Shown: one piece after another, positions 27,990-38,638 of the stretch
Layout: each line of letters starts with the position of its first letter
Numbering within the stretch: the stretch's first letter is position 1
NCBI GenBank assembly: GCA_965263155.1
Contig: OZ253586.1
Span: 2,976,001-3,040,000, forward strand
Length of the DNA: 64,000 nt
Reading direction: 5' to 3'
From: JAAXIE01 sp965263155
GTDB lineage: Bacteria; Chloroflexota; Dehalococcoidia; Lucifugimonadales; JAAXIE01
Translations under genes and position numbers: made by a program
The notes under the pieces: model-generated
Database searches by the model: none
The model's input: only the letters and a program-made list of their open reading frames with translations
What the model was told of the DNA's origin: nothing

Positions 27990-28212
27990 GAACACGCACC
28001 GTGGACACAGCCACCTCCTGGGACGTGCAGGTAGTTGGGACGCCCACGGACCCGCCTCCAGGCCCCACGGGTGTGAATGCGTCGCTGGCAGGCGGTCTCT
28101 TCACCATCAGCTGGGACGCGGTGGCGGGGGCCACAAACTACCTGGTTGAGCACCGCACCGGCGGGGAGCAGGGGACGTGGGCCAGTGTGGCCACCGGTAC
28201 ACCCACCAGTTT
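27990..28212 (+). pseudogene. Fibronectin type III fragment
   Basis: About 74 codons read one Fn3-like domain (PPPGPTGVNASLAGG, FTISWDAVAGATNYLVEHR). No start codon or signal belongs to it, and it ends at the 3' end of the convergent gene. Remnant of a secreted adhesin-like protein. Confidence 0.6.
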
Positions 28213-28230
28213 GGTAAGCGGTTCCAAAAA

Positions 28231-28719
28231 TCACGGGGACATGAGAGCACGGCCCGAGCCGTACCCGGCCAAATGCGCTAATCCGCGCAGCTTCAATTCC
28301 TCTTCCAGCGTGGGCCCAGTCACTATTGCGTCGGAAGACAGGCCCGCTTTCTCGGCTGCCCATCGTGCGTTGAGGATGCAGGACTCGCAGTAGAAATCGT
28401 CTTCAGGCCAATCGCAGGAAATGTCTTCACCAACCGCCTGCATCCATTGCATCTCGTGCGGTCGATGCCACTCAATCATGTGCCAATCCCAGCCCGGGCA
28501 CTGAAACATGATATCGGGTATTGGCAGCAGGGTGGATGCCCAAGGGCCTAGTCTCGATGCCATACCGCCCACTCCTGGTTTGGGGGGTGTCCTATGGCAG
28601 TCCACGCAGTGCCCTTCCTTGTCGAGGGCATCGTGCGACGGGAACTCACGACGGCACTCGAGGCAGGTATATTTTAAGCCTTCGTAGTCGGATGGGTCGA
28701 ATCGGTATGTCCTAGGCAT
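28231..28719 (-). CDS. Zinc-ribbon-like hypothetical protein
   Basis: About 162 residues from MPRTYRFDPSDYEG. Two CxxC pairs (YTCLECRREF, GHCVDCHRT) and a third (FYCESCIL) could bind zinc. Trp/His-rich middle (DWHMIEWHRPHEMQW). Not a family I recognise. Its last codons meet the Fn3 remnant, so the C-terminus may be altered. Confidence 0.5.
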   Translation of the reverse strand: MPRTYRFDPSDYEGLKYTCLECRREFPSHDALDKEGHCVDCHRTPPKPGVGGMASRLGPWASTLLPIPDIMFQCPGWDWHMIEWHRPHEMQWMQAVGEDISCDWPEDDFYCESCILNARWAAEKAGLSSDAIVTGPTLEEELKLRGLAHLAGYGSGRALMSP

Positions 28720-28861
28720 GGGTTGCAAGTGGCACGAGGTCCCAGTGACTTTCTCCTTCGAGAAACCAATCCGGCAAGGGCTCCAGTTGGCGCCTGTGTG
28801 ATTTAAGCGCGTAGCTAACCTAGGCCGCAGCTTCGAAAGCGCTCCCCAAGTCGTTGGGGAT

Positions 28862-29158
28862 CTAGCTTTCTATGATTGCCAGCTTGCGGCCAGTGTTGAG
28901 AACACCACTCAGCAGGACGACGTACCGCGTATACAGGTTCATCACATGGCAAGCATCCAAATCTAGACAACCGAACCGGTAGCAGACGCCTTCCAATCCT
29001 GCACTAGTCTTTCGGGGCTCGAACCCAAGTGAAATCAGAGACTCAAGCGTCGGGCATGAACCGCTCAATCTGTTACCTCCATAGCCGACGTTGTTTCCCA
29101 CCTTCACCTTCCCGCCATCCATATGCGACAGTACCTTAGCTGCCTTGGTGATTCGCAA
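28862..29158 (-). CDS. Hypothetical protein, doubtful
   Basis: A 98-codon frame with several Cys residues and no recognised motif or good ribosome site. Could be a decayed gene or chance. Confidence 0.2.
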   Translation of the reverse strand: MRITKAAKVLSHMDGGKVKVGNNVGYGGNRLSGSCPTLESLISLGFEPRKTSAGLEGVCYRFGCLDLDACHVMNLYTRYVVLLSGVLNTGRKLAIIES

Positions 29159-29356
29159 GCTGCTCCATTACGGTCTCGTTCAAAGCTGTCCATTGGTTCC
29201 GGGTCTCATGGTTCCGGCTCCTGGAAGAGAAACCACTCGGGCTCTCAGCTACTCGTGGCCTGCGCCAATACTGCCTAGCCTGACAGGGTCGACAAGTTCA
29301 TCGGAGCGCCAAGGCCGATTAGGTTTGTGGTGGCCCGAATCTCAGAAAGTCGTTGG

Positions 29357-29429
29357 TGGGCCTATCAGGAATCGAACCTGAGACCGCCAGTTTATAAGAC
29401 TGGTGCTCTAACCGCTGAGCTATAGGCCC
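29357..29429 (-). tRNA. tRNA-Ile (anticodon UAU)
   Basis: Full cloverleaf on the minus strand: acceptor GGGCCTA/TAGGCCC, D arm GCTC...GAGC, anticodon stem CCAGT/ACTGG with loop CTTATAA (anticodon UAU, reads AUA), T arm TCAGG-TTCGATT-CCTGA, discriminator A, 73 bases, no encoded CCA. Most bacteria read AUA with a lysidine-modified CAU tRNA, so a UAU isoacceptor is less usual. Confidence 0.9.
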
Positions 29430-29781
29430 AAATCAGCAACTGACGCTGGTGTTTGCGGTTCCAAGGGGGGCGTCTTGGGGCCGTCGGGTGTTTGGTCACG
29501 TCCTCACTCGGGGGAGCCTTCGCCACTCAGCTTGCAGCCATCGCTCACGCATTATGACCCCAGGTGGCTCCAACTGTGGTCGCGCAGCCCTGTGCCTTGC
29601 CCTGCTTGAGGCCCTAGCTCCCGGATTCTCCTGACGGTCGGTTGGATGAACAGCACGTCTTTCGTTCCTATATCTCCCATACAGTTGTAAAGTCGTCGGC
29701 GATACCGGCAGAGGGTTCCGAACGATACCGACTATCGAGACCCTACAAGCACACGGTGTGCCTTACGGCCTTGTGGAAGCT
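29430..29781. other. Non-coding stretch beside the tRNA
   Basis: Upstream region of the tRNA on the minus strand. No gene is seen. Confidence 0.4.
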
Positions 29782-30723
29782 CTACCCCATGTGACCGATA
29801 CCATCAGCCAACAAGCGCATGCATCCTGCGGCGCCCCTCAGACCTGCATGGCAAACAACCTTGGAACCATAGGCGAAGGTCGCAGCCAGGGCTGCCCAGC
29901 CAACTGACAACACCGCAGTCGCCACAGAGGCCTCAAGAAAATCTTCAGGGCTTCCATCCACCGCGATGCCGGAGCCCCAGAGGGCGAAGCCGATAACCGA
30001 CACACATGGCAATACCAACCACCACCAATTGCCCTCGAAGGTATGCGTCCTGCATATCCTGGCAGCCACCAACAATCCAAGGACCATCAGCGGAGTCAGG
30101 AGGACCGCTTCAAGCACCACTTTGTAGTCGACGGGCAAATAGGGCAGTCGAGAATCCTGAGATGCCAAGACAGCCATGCCAACGGTCAGGACAACCGTGC
30201 AAGCGCCCCACAACAGGAATACGCGTCTTACCCAGGGATGCCTCTGCTTCTGCAGAAGCAGGGTGATTGCCAACACCCCTGCATTGACGAGGAACCATTC
30301 AAACCAAGGGTGGTGCCGGTCCGACATGGCCAAAACCCAATTCATCAGACCCAACACCGCCAGGGTCGAGACTGCCCACGGAGACGGACGCCTGTGACCG
30401 ATGGCATCACTGCCCCGAACCAGGTGTCCAACCAGAGTCGAGGGAATGTGGGGCAGGGACCAACGCACGTCATCCCAAGCCCCCGACACCATGCGACAGA
30501 GGACATGGATAGCGGTCCCGGCCGGACTGGCCCCTTCCTCCCGGTCCTGCATTACCTAGTCGTGCAGGTCCGAGCGGATCTCCTCCCGGCGGGCCGTGCG
30601 CGCTCGTTCCGGCAGGCCCGCCGTGTAGAGCCACGTCCAACCCAAGATCGGGGACGTGACTGCAGGCAGCGCCCATCCGCGGCTTAACGTCTCTAAACGG
30701 AAGACCAGACGCGTTGTTTTCAT
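29782..30723 (-). pseudogene. PadR-associated membrane protein with in-frame amber codon
   Basis: ATG 30723 overlaps the PadR stop codon by four bases. The first 55 codons (MKTTRLVFRLETLSRGW, ARREEIRSDLHD) form the cytoplasmic prefix seen before membrane domains in PadR-linked genes. TAG at 30556-30558 then interrupts; the same frame continues VMQDREEGASPAGTAIHVL and at least five hydrophobic segments to 29782. Gln (CAG) would fit at the TAG. Without the stop it would be a 313-residue membrane protein. Confidence 0.72.
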
Positions 30724-31073
30724 GGCGTAGCCGCCCATGAAAGGTGCGACGCCCCTTGAGTAGGAACGGACGACTCTTCCAACGCAGGTGCCGGGACTCC
30801 GGTCAGTGTATACAGCTTCCGCCGTGGACGGTTCTGCTCGGCTGCCACCATGGGGTCTTCCCATGTGCTGTGCAGGAACCCCTGTTGTTCAAGTCGTCCC
30901 AGTGCCCGGTAGAGCGTCCCGTGACCGGTGAGCAGGCGAGCTCCCTCTCGGTCCCTGATCTCCTTGGCGAGCCGAAAACCGTGGAACTCCTCCACACCCT
31001 GGCTGCGGAGGAGCACCGCAGCGGCGAGGATAGACCGTTCGATGGGGATGAGTTGGCCTGCTTTACGTCTCAT
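30720..31073 (-). CDS. PadR-family transcriptional regulator
   Basis: 117 residues. N-terminal winged helix: ERSILAAAVLLRSQG, FHGFRLAKEIRD, GHGTLYRALGRLEQQGFL, the PadR wing and recognition helix. The C-terminal helix is short. It probably controls its own operon with the downstream membrane protein. Confidence 0.85.
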   Translation of the reverse strand: MRRKAGQLIPIERSILAAAVLLRSQGVEEFHGFRLAKEIRDREGARLLTGHGTLYRALGRLEQQGFLHSTWEDPMVAAEQNRPRRKLYTLTGVPAPALEESSVPTQGASHLSWAATP

Positions 31074-31079
31074 GCTAAA

Positions 31080-31109
31080 ATAATGCGCATATATATGCTC
31101 TTACGTCAA
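31080..31109 (-). promoter_or_regulatory. Promoter with palindromic operator upstream of padR
   Basis: On the minus strand TTGACG (31104-31109) and CATTAT (31080-31085) are 18 bases apart. The spacer contains the perfect palindrome GCATATATATGC (31087-31098), a plausible PadR operator. Confidence 0.55.
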
Positions 31110-31165
31110 GCCTCAGTTGCCGGGAGAACGCCAAGACCACGCCAGAACTTACCAACCCCTTCCAC

Positions 31166-31566
31166 GTGCTGAGTCCTGAAGACCACAGGGCAATGGCCGT
31201 CCACTTCCTTGACCACGCTGACCGCGAATTGGCAAGGGGAGGCATCTCCAAGTCTCAGAGAAGGCATGGGAAGCCATTACCCATCAGCTTTCGGCCATCG
31301 CCGAGGAACGGGGCTGGCGTCACGACGTCCACGACCAGTTTCGCGAAATAACCCGCTACCTTGAGAGGGAATACGACCAGCCTGGGTTGACGAACCGTCT
31401 CAAGGCGGCTGAGGTCAGCCATGTCCCCTTCTGTGATAACAGAGACTCGATCCCAAAGACACGAGAAGCGTTGGCTGACACCAGACAGTTGGTAGCTGAC
31501 CTGGAGGAGCCGCGCCAACGCCCCATGCGTCCCTTCACGATTAGAGACAATGAGGAGATCTCTATC
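31166..31566 (+). pseudogene. PaREP1/HEPN-like protein, frameshifted
   Basis: A GTG start at 31166 leads into SPEDHRAMAVHFLDHADREL. One base is missing near 31246; the other frame continues LQVSEKAWEAITHQLSAIAE, RGWRHDVHDQFREITRYLE and ALADTRQLVADLEE, the all-helical PaREP1 type related to HEPN domains. These often pair with nucleotidyltransferases. Only this one lesion is seen. Confidence 0.6.
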
Positions 31567-31889
31567 GTCCGCAGTCTGACCGGCGAGGAATATCCGGTGG
31601 GGACCACTGGGGAAGGGTTCATGAACGAGGGCCGTTTGGCGGTCCGGTCGTCCTTGTGGGATCAGAACAGGCCCGATAACTCCACAGGAGACGCGTCCAC
31701 TGGCCCTCCTCGCATCCCGCCGACAGGCGGTGAGGCATCGGCCGCGCTGCCTGTGCCGATGTCGTCGCCCGAGGCTGTGACTTCGAAGAGGTGTCGCATC
31801 CCTGCTCACGAACACGGCATTTTGGTGACCCTGCACTCTGTCGAGTGCAAGGGGGCGCAACTGGAGCTCCTTGCACGGGTGACCCCAGA

Positions 31890-32545
31890 CGAGGCGCAAG
31901 CACTTGCCGATGCCGCATGCGAGGCACAGGACCATCAGGCGTGGGGGTAAAGTCTACCAGTACGATATCGACCCTCCGGTCAGGTACTACCGGTGCTACG
32001 GTATATCCAAGGGTATTCGGGACTGCCGAGAGCACCCCTTCATACGGGCCGACCGGCTGGAGCACCTCATCTGGGATGAGGTGGAGAGAGTGATACAGCA
32101 GCCTGAGGTCATCATGTCCGGGATCGAATCCCTCAGAACCATGGACGAAGGGCAGTTGCAGAGGCAAATGGCACAGGTGGAGCGCGAACTGCGGGACGTG
32201 ACGGCGGAAGAGGAGCGATTGCTCAGGTTGTGCATTATGGGCAAGATCAGTGAGACACAGCTCGATCATCAACGGACGTTCATCACGGAACGAGAGAGAA
32301 ATCTGAGGGCCAGTCTCGATGAGTATCGAGGCCAAATGGCCATGGCGATGGAGGCTTGGAATGCAACGGCTGGGGTGTTGCAGTGGACCGAGGCCGTCCG
32401 GGAGGGGTTGGAAGCCCTGAGCCCCGAGGAGCGCCAGGAGGTGCTGCGCCTTCTGTTGGAGTGTGTGACCATCGACGGGGAGGATGGGGTCTACCTCACC
32501 CTTTCTATCCCCTATCCAGAGCAGGGGGCCACTCGAGGACGGTGA
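31890..32545 (+). pseudogene. Large serine recombinase, C-terminal remnant
   Basis: Sequence near 31912 (STCRCRMRG) looks like half of the recombinase zinc ribbon; a shift leads into RRGGKVYQYDIDPPVRYYRC, then a coiled coil (LQRQMAQVERELRDVTAEEE) and LSPEERQEVLRLLLE at the end. The catalytic Ser domain and most of the recombinase domain are missing. A mark of past site-specific integration. Confidence 0.7.
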
Positions 32546-32637
32546 AGACGGAACCCGTCGTTTGCGATACCTCCTGAGATGGCCGCCCGAACTGAGCCTA
32601 CGACCTTAGACTCACCTAGGGCCAGGTCGTCCGCTGT

Positions 32638-35600
32638 TCACGAGTCCAGCTCGAACACCAATTCGGGCACCACCACTTCCCATGAGTCGCAGCTAAGGCG
32701 TTGTTGGTATTGCGGCTCCGAGTATTGACGGTCCCATCCGACGATGGCCGAGACCAGTGCAAAGGCGCAGCGCGTGCCCGAAGGGGCTTCGTAATCACCG
32801 GCAAGCTGTCCTACCACCGTACCCTGCCGGTCCACCAGTTCCCGCCGATTTGCCTCTGCCCTGACCCGGAGAATGTCTCCTGCGGACAGTTCTGCTATCG
32901 CGGTATGCACGGGATCCCCTGTTCCCCGATAGCCCGCGTAGCTCAGGAAAACATCGCTCAGGCCCAGCCTCCGGTAGCGGCGGGACAGTTCCCATGGGGT
33001 GGCTGAAGGGGGCCTAGGGCTATGGCGCACCAGCACCGAGGGCTCGTCCATGAGGACATCCAGCACTGGGTGGGGACCAGGGAATCGGGCAAGGCTGAGG
33101 GTCTGCCGTGCCCGGGTCATGGCCACGTAGTAGAGGCGTCGCGGGGAGTCGGTGTCCTCCCCGCGGCCAGCCCGATTCCAGCCACCGTCAAGCACGACCA
33201 CATGGTCGAACTCCAAGCCCTTGGCGCGATGGGCCGTCAGCAGCATCAGTCCCCGCTGTCTACGCCGGGACTCCTGTGCCCACTCAGCCAACCATTCGAT
33301 GAAATGGTCCACCGGCGTCTCAGCCCCTCCGGTCTCCAGCTCATACTCAGAAACCGCTTCACTGAGCAGGTCCCACTAAGGCCCTTGGGGTTGTGTGGTG
33401 AGCCAGCCGACCACGTCTTCGGACTTTACCAGCTTGGACTCCCGCCCGCGCACCCAGTTGCGGAGGCATCGGGTCTCCCGTAGGTGCCAGACACCCGAAA
33501 ACTCTTCGTTGGCCATCTGCACGGGGATGTCCTCAAGTTCACAGAGGCTGCGCACCGGGTCTGAGATAGTTCCACTCGCGGGCTATCACCGCGCAGGAAG
33601 CCCAGTTCCAGTTGGGGTCCAGAGAGGACAACCGCTTCAGCTCGGCGATCACCGCCTGAGCCTGAGAGATCGGCGTCTCGCCCACATCCATTATCTGCAC
33701 CCTGCCGTGAGCAACCGGATCACGCAGGGACCACTCACCGCCTGGTGGGTCCTTGGCGCGGGCGCCATTTATCTGGATGGGATGTCCCGTCTTCACCCGG
33801 CCTTGGGAGGGATCTATGACCGCATTCGAGGCCTCGATAATGTGACGGGTGAACCTGTAGTTGTCGGTGAGGAAAGCAGGTCTCGCCCCGTAGTCGGCCT
33901 CGAAACGGCGTATGAACTCCACCGAGGAGCCGTTGAAGGCGTAGACGTTCTGGTCATCATCCCCGACGGCGAAGAGACTGAGCTTCTCGTCGTCATCGGC
34001 GAGGCTTCTGCCCGCCAGGGCCGAAATCAGCTCATACTAGTCCGGCCCTATGTCCTGATGCTCGTCCACCAGAATCCAACGGAAGCCCGCCAACAGCCTT
34101 GACCGGAACTCATCTGCTTCGTCAGTAGGCAGCCCTTCACCGCGCAGCAGCGAAGACGCCTGCCGTAGCACCTCATGGAATTGGCCGTCGTCGAGACAGT
34201 CTGCACGTCTGGAGAAGCTGGCCCCGACCAGGCGCATGGCCAGTGCGTGACAGGTGAGGACGATCACCCCGCGAGCGTCGTCTCCGATGAGTACTTCCAG
34301 ACGGCGACGTATCTCCGCCGCGGCGTGGCGGTTGTAGGCCAGTGCCAGGATCGACCGGGGGTTCTCTCGTCTGACCCGTATCAGGTAGGCGATGCGATGG
34401 ACAAGCACCCTGGGATGTCGGCGTGGACGACCAGTCGTACGTCCGGCTTGTCTATGCCCATACCGAAGGCGTTGGTGGCGACGATTGCCCGCAGGTCCCC
34501 ATTGATGAAGTTCTCCTGCACCGACTTCTTGGGCTCGGGCGGAAGGCCGGCATGGAAGTATTCGGCACGCACCCCCTTGGCCTGTAGGAACTCCGTCAGG
34601 TCCTGGGTCTGACGCCGCGTCGCGCAGTAAATAATCGCCCCACCGGGCTCGCCGTCAGGCAGGTCTGCCACAAGGACCTGGTGGACATCGGAGAACTTCT
34701 CACCGTCGCTGGTCTTGATCACCACGAAGTCGAGGTTTGTGCGTTGGACGCCTCCGTCGAAGACCTTGAGGCCGATGCCCATTTTCTGTGGAAATAGTCC
34801 ACGATTTCCGACACCACTTCAGGCTTCGCGGTGGCGGTCAGGCACAGCACGGGCGGTGCCTGACCCTCCCCGGCCTTCTCCCGTATGAACCTCCCCACGT
34901 AGAGGTAGTCGGGGCGGAAATCGTGGCCCCATCGGGAGAGGCAGTGGGCCTCGTCAAGCACCCAAGAGCCTATCTGCCGTTGCCCCAACGCACGCCTCAG
35001 GCCGGGGCTGCGAAGCTGCTCCGGTGACGCGAGCAGGATACCAGCGTCCCCCAACCGTACGCGGTCCAAGGCATCCTTGCGTTCGGGCATGGACAGGAGC
35101 CCGTTGACGGTCACGCAGCAACCGATCCCCCGTTGCTCCAAGCCAGTCACTTGGTCGGCCATCAAGGCGACGAGAGGCGATATGACCACAGTCAGGGCTC
35201 CGGTCTTGTCGTATCGGGAGAGAGTCGGGATCTGATAACAGGCGGACTTGCCACTGCCTGTGGGCAGGATTGCCAACGCGTGCTGTCCTGCCATGGCAGC
35301 TTCCACGACCGATTGCTGCATCGGCAGTCCGCCTTCGTCCTTGGGCTCTTGGCGGAAATCGGAAAACTCGAACCAGCGGCCCAGCTCCTTGCGGGAATCA
35401 TGCCTCTCCCGGCACCACCCGCAATCGGCTTCGGTACAGGCAGTATCCCGGAGCCTTTGGACCAGCCGCCCAACATTTGGGAATTGATGCCGTACCCAGG
35501 GAGGTATGACGGAATTGGCGCCTGCGACGGATAGCCATGCCAGGGCGTAGGACAGCTCCCATCCGCATTGCGCGGCGTCCTCAATGACCTCCGACGCATA

Positions 35601-36236
35601 TGTCCTTCATGCGTTGCCCTCCAGGCGCGCAGCGAGGGCCTCGTGAGCCTCGCCGTCCGACGGTCTCCCTGATTGCCGTAGGGTTGAGAAGACCAGATCG
35701 AAGCCCCTGGCCCCGTCTGTGGTGGTGAGCCAATGCCAAGCCGTCAACAGGTCGGAGGGAACATCCCTCAGCGCGCTCAGCTGGTCCTTGAACAGGTCCA
35801 GGGCAAGTCTTGAGTCCAGTTCAGGGTCGTTGATACGGCCGCGCCTCAGCGCTCCGTCTTGGTAGTGTTTGACCAGGTGATAGTAAGGGTTGCGGGGGAA
35901 GGCCAGGGGATTGAGTCTCAGCGTATCCACGGCGGGCAGTTGCAGCAGCCGCAGGTTGGGGTTCAGGGCCTGCAGAATGGGTAGGTCAAAACCGATGAGG
36001 TTGTGGCCCAACACGAATTCGGCGCCTTCGGCGAGGTTGTCCAAGTTGGCCAATGCTTCGGTCAACCGAGTGCCCTTGACCTGCATGCTGGTCGGCTGGC
36101 CGGTATCGCTGCGGACTCCGGCAAAGGCGTGCAGAAGTTTGTCCTCTTTGCCGACTTCCAAGTCGAGCGAAAGACCGCGAGACAGGAGCTCGGTGTGTGA
36201 GGGGGTCATGCTCGTGGTCGTTCCGTTCAGTGGCAA
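32638..36236 (-). pseudogene. Giant DEDD exonuclease-RecQ-UvrD helicase, decayed
   Basis: Read from 36236 down: an exonuclease domain (LSLDLEV, GHNLIGFDLPIL, LDSRLALDLF), then a TGA near 35609, an open stretch with a Cys-containing linker, the RecQ core (LPTGSGKSACYQIP, VLDEAHCLSRWGHDFRPDY), a one-base loss near 34780, RecQ motifs IV-VI (IIYCATRRQT, ATNAFGMGIDKPDVRLVVHA), and a deletion near 34390 joining to a UvrD-type part (ALAYNRHAAAEI, WILVDEHQDI). TAG at 34037, one extra base near 33555 and TAG near 33368 follow before the C-terminal LTAHRAKGLEFDHVVVLDGG and VAMTRARQ. Complete relatives would be about 1600-1700 residues. Confidence 0.8.
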
Positions 36237-36481
36237 TGTCGGGCGCGGAGGGAAGCCCTGCCGATTGGCGATTATTCCCGATTCTAGCGCGGCGGAACTC
36301 GCAGGGTCACTATGTGGAACGACACGTAATACAGAGCTTATTGGGTATGAAGCTCAATCTTGTCGGCGACACCACCGGTTTGCCCCTAGCTACCACTGGG
36401 TCAGGCCTCTATGTCCTGCAGCATCGCCTGGATTCCTTCAACCGGACATGGTGGGTGCCTTCGAGTGTCCCATGGCGACGG
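36237..36481. other. Remnant DNA with a possible transposase scrap
   Basis: On the plus strand near 36345-36380, KLNLVGDTTGLPLA resembles the catalytic-core start of an IS4/IS5-type transposase. No complete element. Confidence 0.35.
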
Positions 36482-36988
36482 TCAAGGGCTCCCGACCCTG
36501 CTGGACCCGCCCTGAGGCGATTGACACGGCCCCGACAATGCCCCAATACTTGAGTAAGGCTCGGTAACAGGAAGTGACCGCCGCGGGTCGCTATGTGTGC
36601 GCACCGGCGTGGAATCAATGGCTACCACATCGCCCATATCGGGCAGCACCGCCTTCAACTCGTTCGTGACGCCTACGAGGACGGCCTCAACCTGGTCGTG
36701 ATGATGCCCGAGGCGTTGTATGAAGCGATTGAAGGTACGGCGGTGCGGTAGCAGTTTAGGGTCGGATCGGAACCCGCACAAGCGGCGTAGGCGGTCGTTG
36801 TTCCGCAATTCCCGAATTAAGGCGTTGGTATTGGCGAGGTTGAGAACGAAGGAGGCAACGTAGGCCCGCCACATCTCCCGTATGGGATAGCTGGGCCTAC
36901 CAGCAGCCGGGCGGTACGCGCGCAACCGCGCTAGCAACGGCTCGTCGGGTAGGCTATCGAAGATTGCCCTTAACTCGACAAGGCGAGG
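36482..36988 (-). pseudogene. IS1182/IS5-type transposase, N-terminal fragment
   Basis: The frame reads PPRLVELRAIFDSLPDEPLL, YPIREMWRAYVASFVLNLAN, LPHRRTFNRFIQRL and VVAIDSTPVRTHSDP (first catalytic Asp), then loses homology. About the first third of a transposase; the rest is gone. Confidence 0.75.
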
Positions 36989-37393
36989 CGGTTACGGCGG
37001 CGCACCGCTGATGTTAGGCTGCGGTTCGACCACTTGGAGGGCTTGCTCCTGTGGTTATTGGAGCCGGGGCGGGTGATAACGCCTCGGCTTCGCCATTTAC
37101 TGTACCAACTCCCCTTGCTGTCCTGCTACAGGCAGAATGGCAGCAATTGATCCCTCATTAGTGCACATATCGGGGCCTGGCTACAATAGGAGCGGCAGGC
37201 CATTTTCTTCCTTCCCTCCACGTTTCCAAGCCGGGGCCCAGGACAGCACAGGCGTTCTCCCACAGCCCAATTCCAGCTCAATTCCAGCCCGACCCTCCCA
37301 GCTACAGCCTCCTAGCTGGATAGGCCAGAATATTGCCCTTCAAATAGCTATCTCAAAGCTTTCCCGGAGCACCGCCACGATACTCGGCCGCAC
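36989..37393. other. Non-coding stretch
   Basis: No supportable gene; may include the missing edge of the IS fragment. Confidence 0.4.
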
Positions 37394-38467
37394 TTAGCTC
37401 TGCTGTACCAATCGCACCACCTCGTCGCCCATGGAACTCGTGGTGGCGTCGCCTCCCAAGTCGCCGGTCTTCACTTGGCCCTGCTCCAAGCAGGTCTGTA
37501 CGGCACGATTCAGGGAAGCAGCCGCGTCCGGCTCACCCAGATGGTCCAGCATCAGGGAGCAGGCCAGAATGGTGGCGAGAGGGTTGGCCACACCTTTCCC
37601 AGCGATATCGAAGGCGGCCCCGTGGACGGGTTCGAACATGGAGGGGTACTGGCCGGTAGGGTTGATGTTGGCACTGGCCGCCAACCCCATGCTGCCAGTG
37701 ATTATGGCGGCTATATCGGTCAGGATGTCAGCGAACAGGTTGGAGGCTACGACCACATCGAAGCTTTCAGGCCAGCGTATGAAGTCCATGCAGGCGCGGT
37801 CTACCAGCAACGATTCGGTCTCAATATCAGGGTAGCCTTGGGCCACATCCCGGAACACTTCGTCCCAGAAGACCATGCTGAAGGCTTGGGCATTGGACTT
37901 GGTGACCGAGGTCACCTTGCGGTTCTTGTCCCGCTTGCGGGCGTACTCAAAGGCGGCCCGGATGATGCGCTCCGTGCCATGCCGGGTGAACACACCAGCC
38001 TGCACCGCCACCTCGTGGGCCGTGCCCGGATACAGCCGGCCTCCCATGGGAGCATACTCGCCCTCGGTGTTCTCGCGGAACACCACCATGTCGATGTCGC
38101 CAGCCGCCTTGCCAGCCAGTGGCGAGGAGACCCCTTCGTAAAGGTAGGACGGGCGGAAGCAGACTCCTTGGTCCATACCCCGTCGTATGGGCAGAATCAG
38201 ACCATGCAGCGTGATGTGGTCCGGTATCTGCGGGTCGCCGACAGCCCCGAACAGAATAGAGTCGTGAGGCTGCAGACGCTGCAGCCCGTCCGGGGGCATC
38301 ATCACACCCGTCTCGCGGTAGAAGTCGGACCCCCAAGGGAGGTCGGTGAAGTGGAAGTCGAGGTCGCCTCGCGAGGAGGCAACGGCCTGCAAGACCTTCT
38401 TGCCTTCGGCGATGACTTCGGGACCCACCCCGTCCCCGGCGATGACAGCAATGGTGTATGAGGGCAA
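37394..38467 (-). CDS. Isocitrate/isopropylmalate-type dehydrogenase (tartrate or D-malate dehydrogenase-like)
   Basis: 357 residues, standard length. IAVIAGDGVGPEVIAEG starts the fold; the substrate loop DMVVFRENTEGEYAPMGGRL with Glu-Asn matches tartrate/D-malate dehydrogenases (TtuC/DmlA) better than LeuB; metal-binding residues are in DRACMDF and SNLFADILTDIAA. It oxidatively decarboxylates a 2-hydroxy acid with NAD+ and Mn/Mg. It starts the catabolic block. Confidence 0.88.
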   Translation of the reverse strand: MPSYTIAVIAGDGVGPEVIAEGKKVLQAVASSRGDLDFHFTDLPWGSDFYRETGVMMPPDGLQRLQPHDSILFGAVGDPQIPDHITLHGLILPIRRGMDQGVCFRPSYLYEGVSSPLAGKAAGDIDMVVFRENTEGEYAPMGGRLYPGTAHEVAVQAGVFTRHGTERIIRAAFEYARKRDKNRKVTSVTKSNAQAFSMVFWDEVFRDVAQGYPDIETESLLVDRACMDFIRWPESFDVVVASNLFADILTDIAAIITGSMGLAASANINPTGQYPSMFEPVHGAAFDIAGKGVANPLATILACSLMLDHLGEPDAAASLNRAVQTCLEQGQVKTGDLGGDATTSSMGDEVVRLVQQS

Positions 38468-38638
38468 ATTGACGCCTCCTGATAATGGTTGGGGGGAGCC
38501 GACCTGATATTATAGTTCTATGTGAAAGAGGACCCTTGGCCTACGTTCGCCATAGTAGCGCGAGCGAAGGAGAGGGTAAACCCTGCGGCTTGATCAGCAG
38601 GCCTTGGCTGAACGGAGAAGGGCGAGGAAAGGAGACCG

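Noticed and set aside
25824..34039. TAG recoded as glutamine in this organism
   Set aside because: TAG ends several intact genes here (CoA-transferase B, the SDR at 44038-44814, the LLM gene), and the helicase also has frameshifts, so decay explains the amber codons better.
37475..38461. 328-codon plus-strand frame opposite the dehydrogenase
   Set aside because: Shadow of a well-supported gene; composition follows its codon bias.
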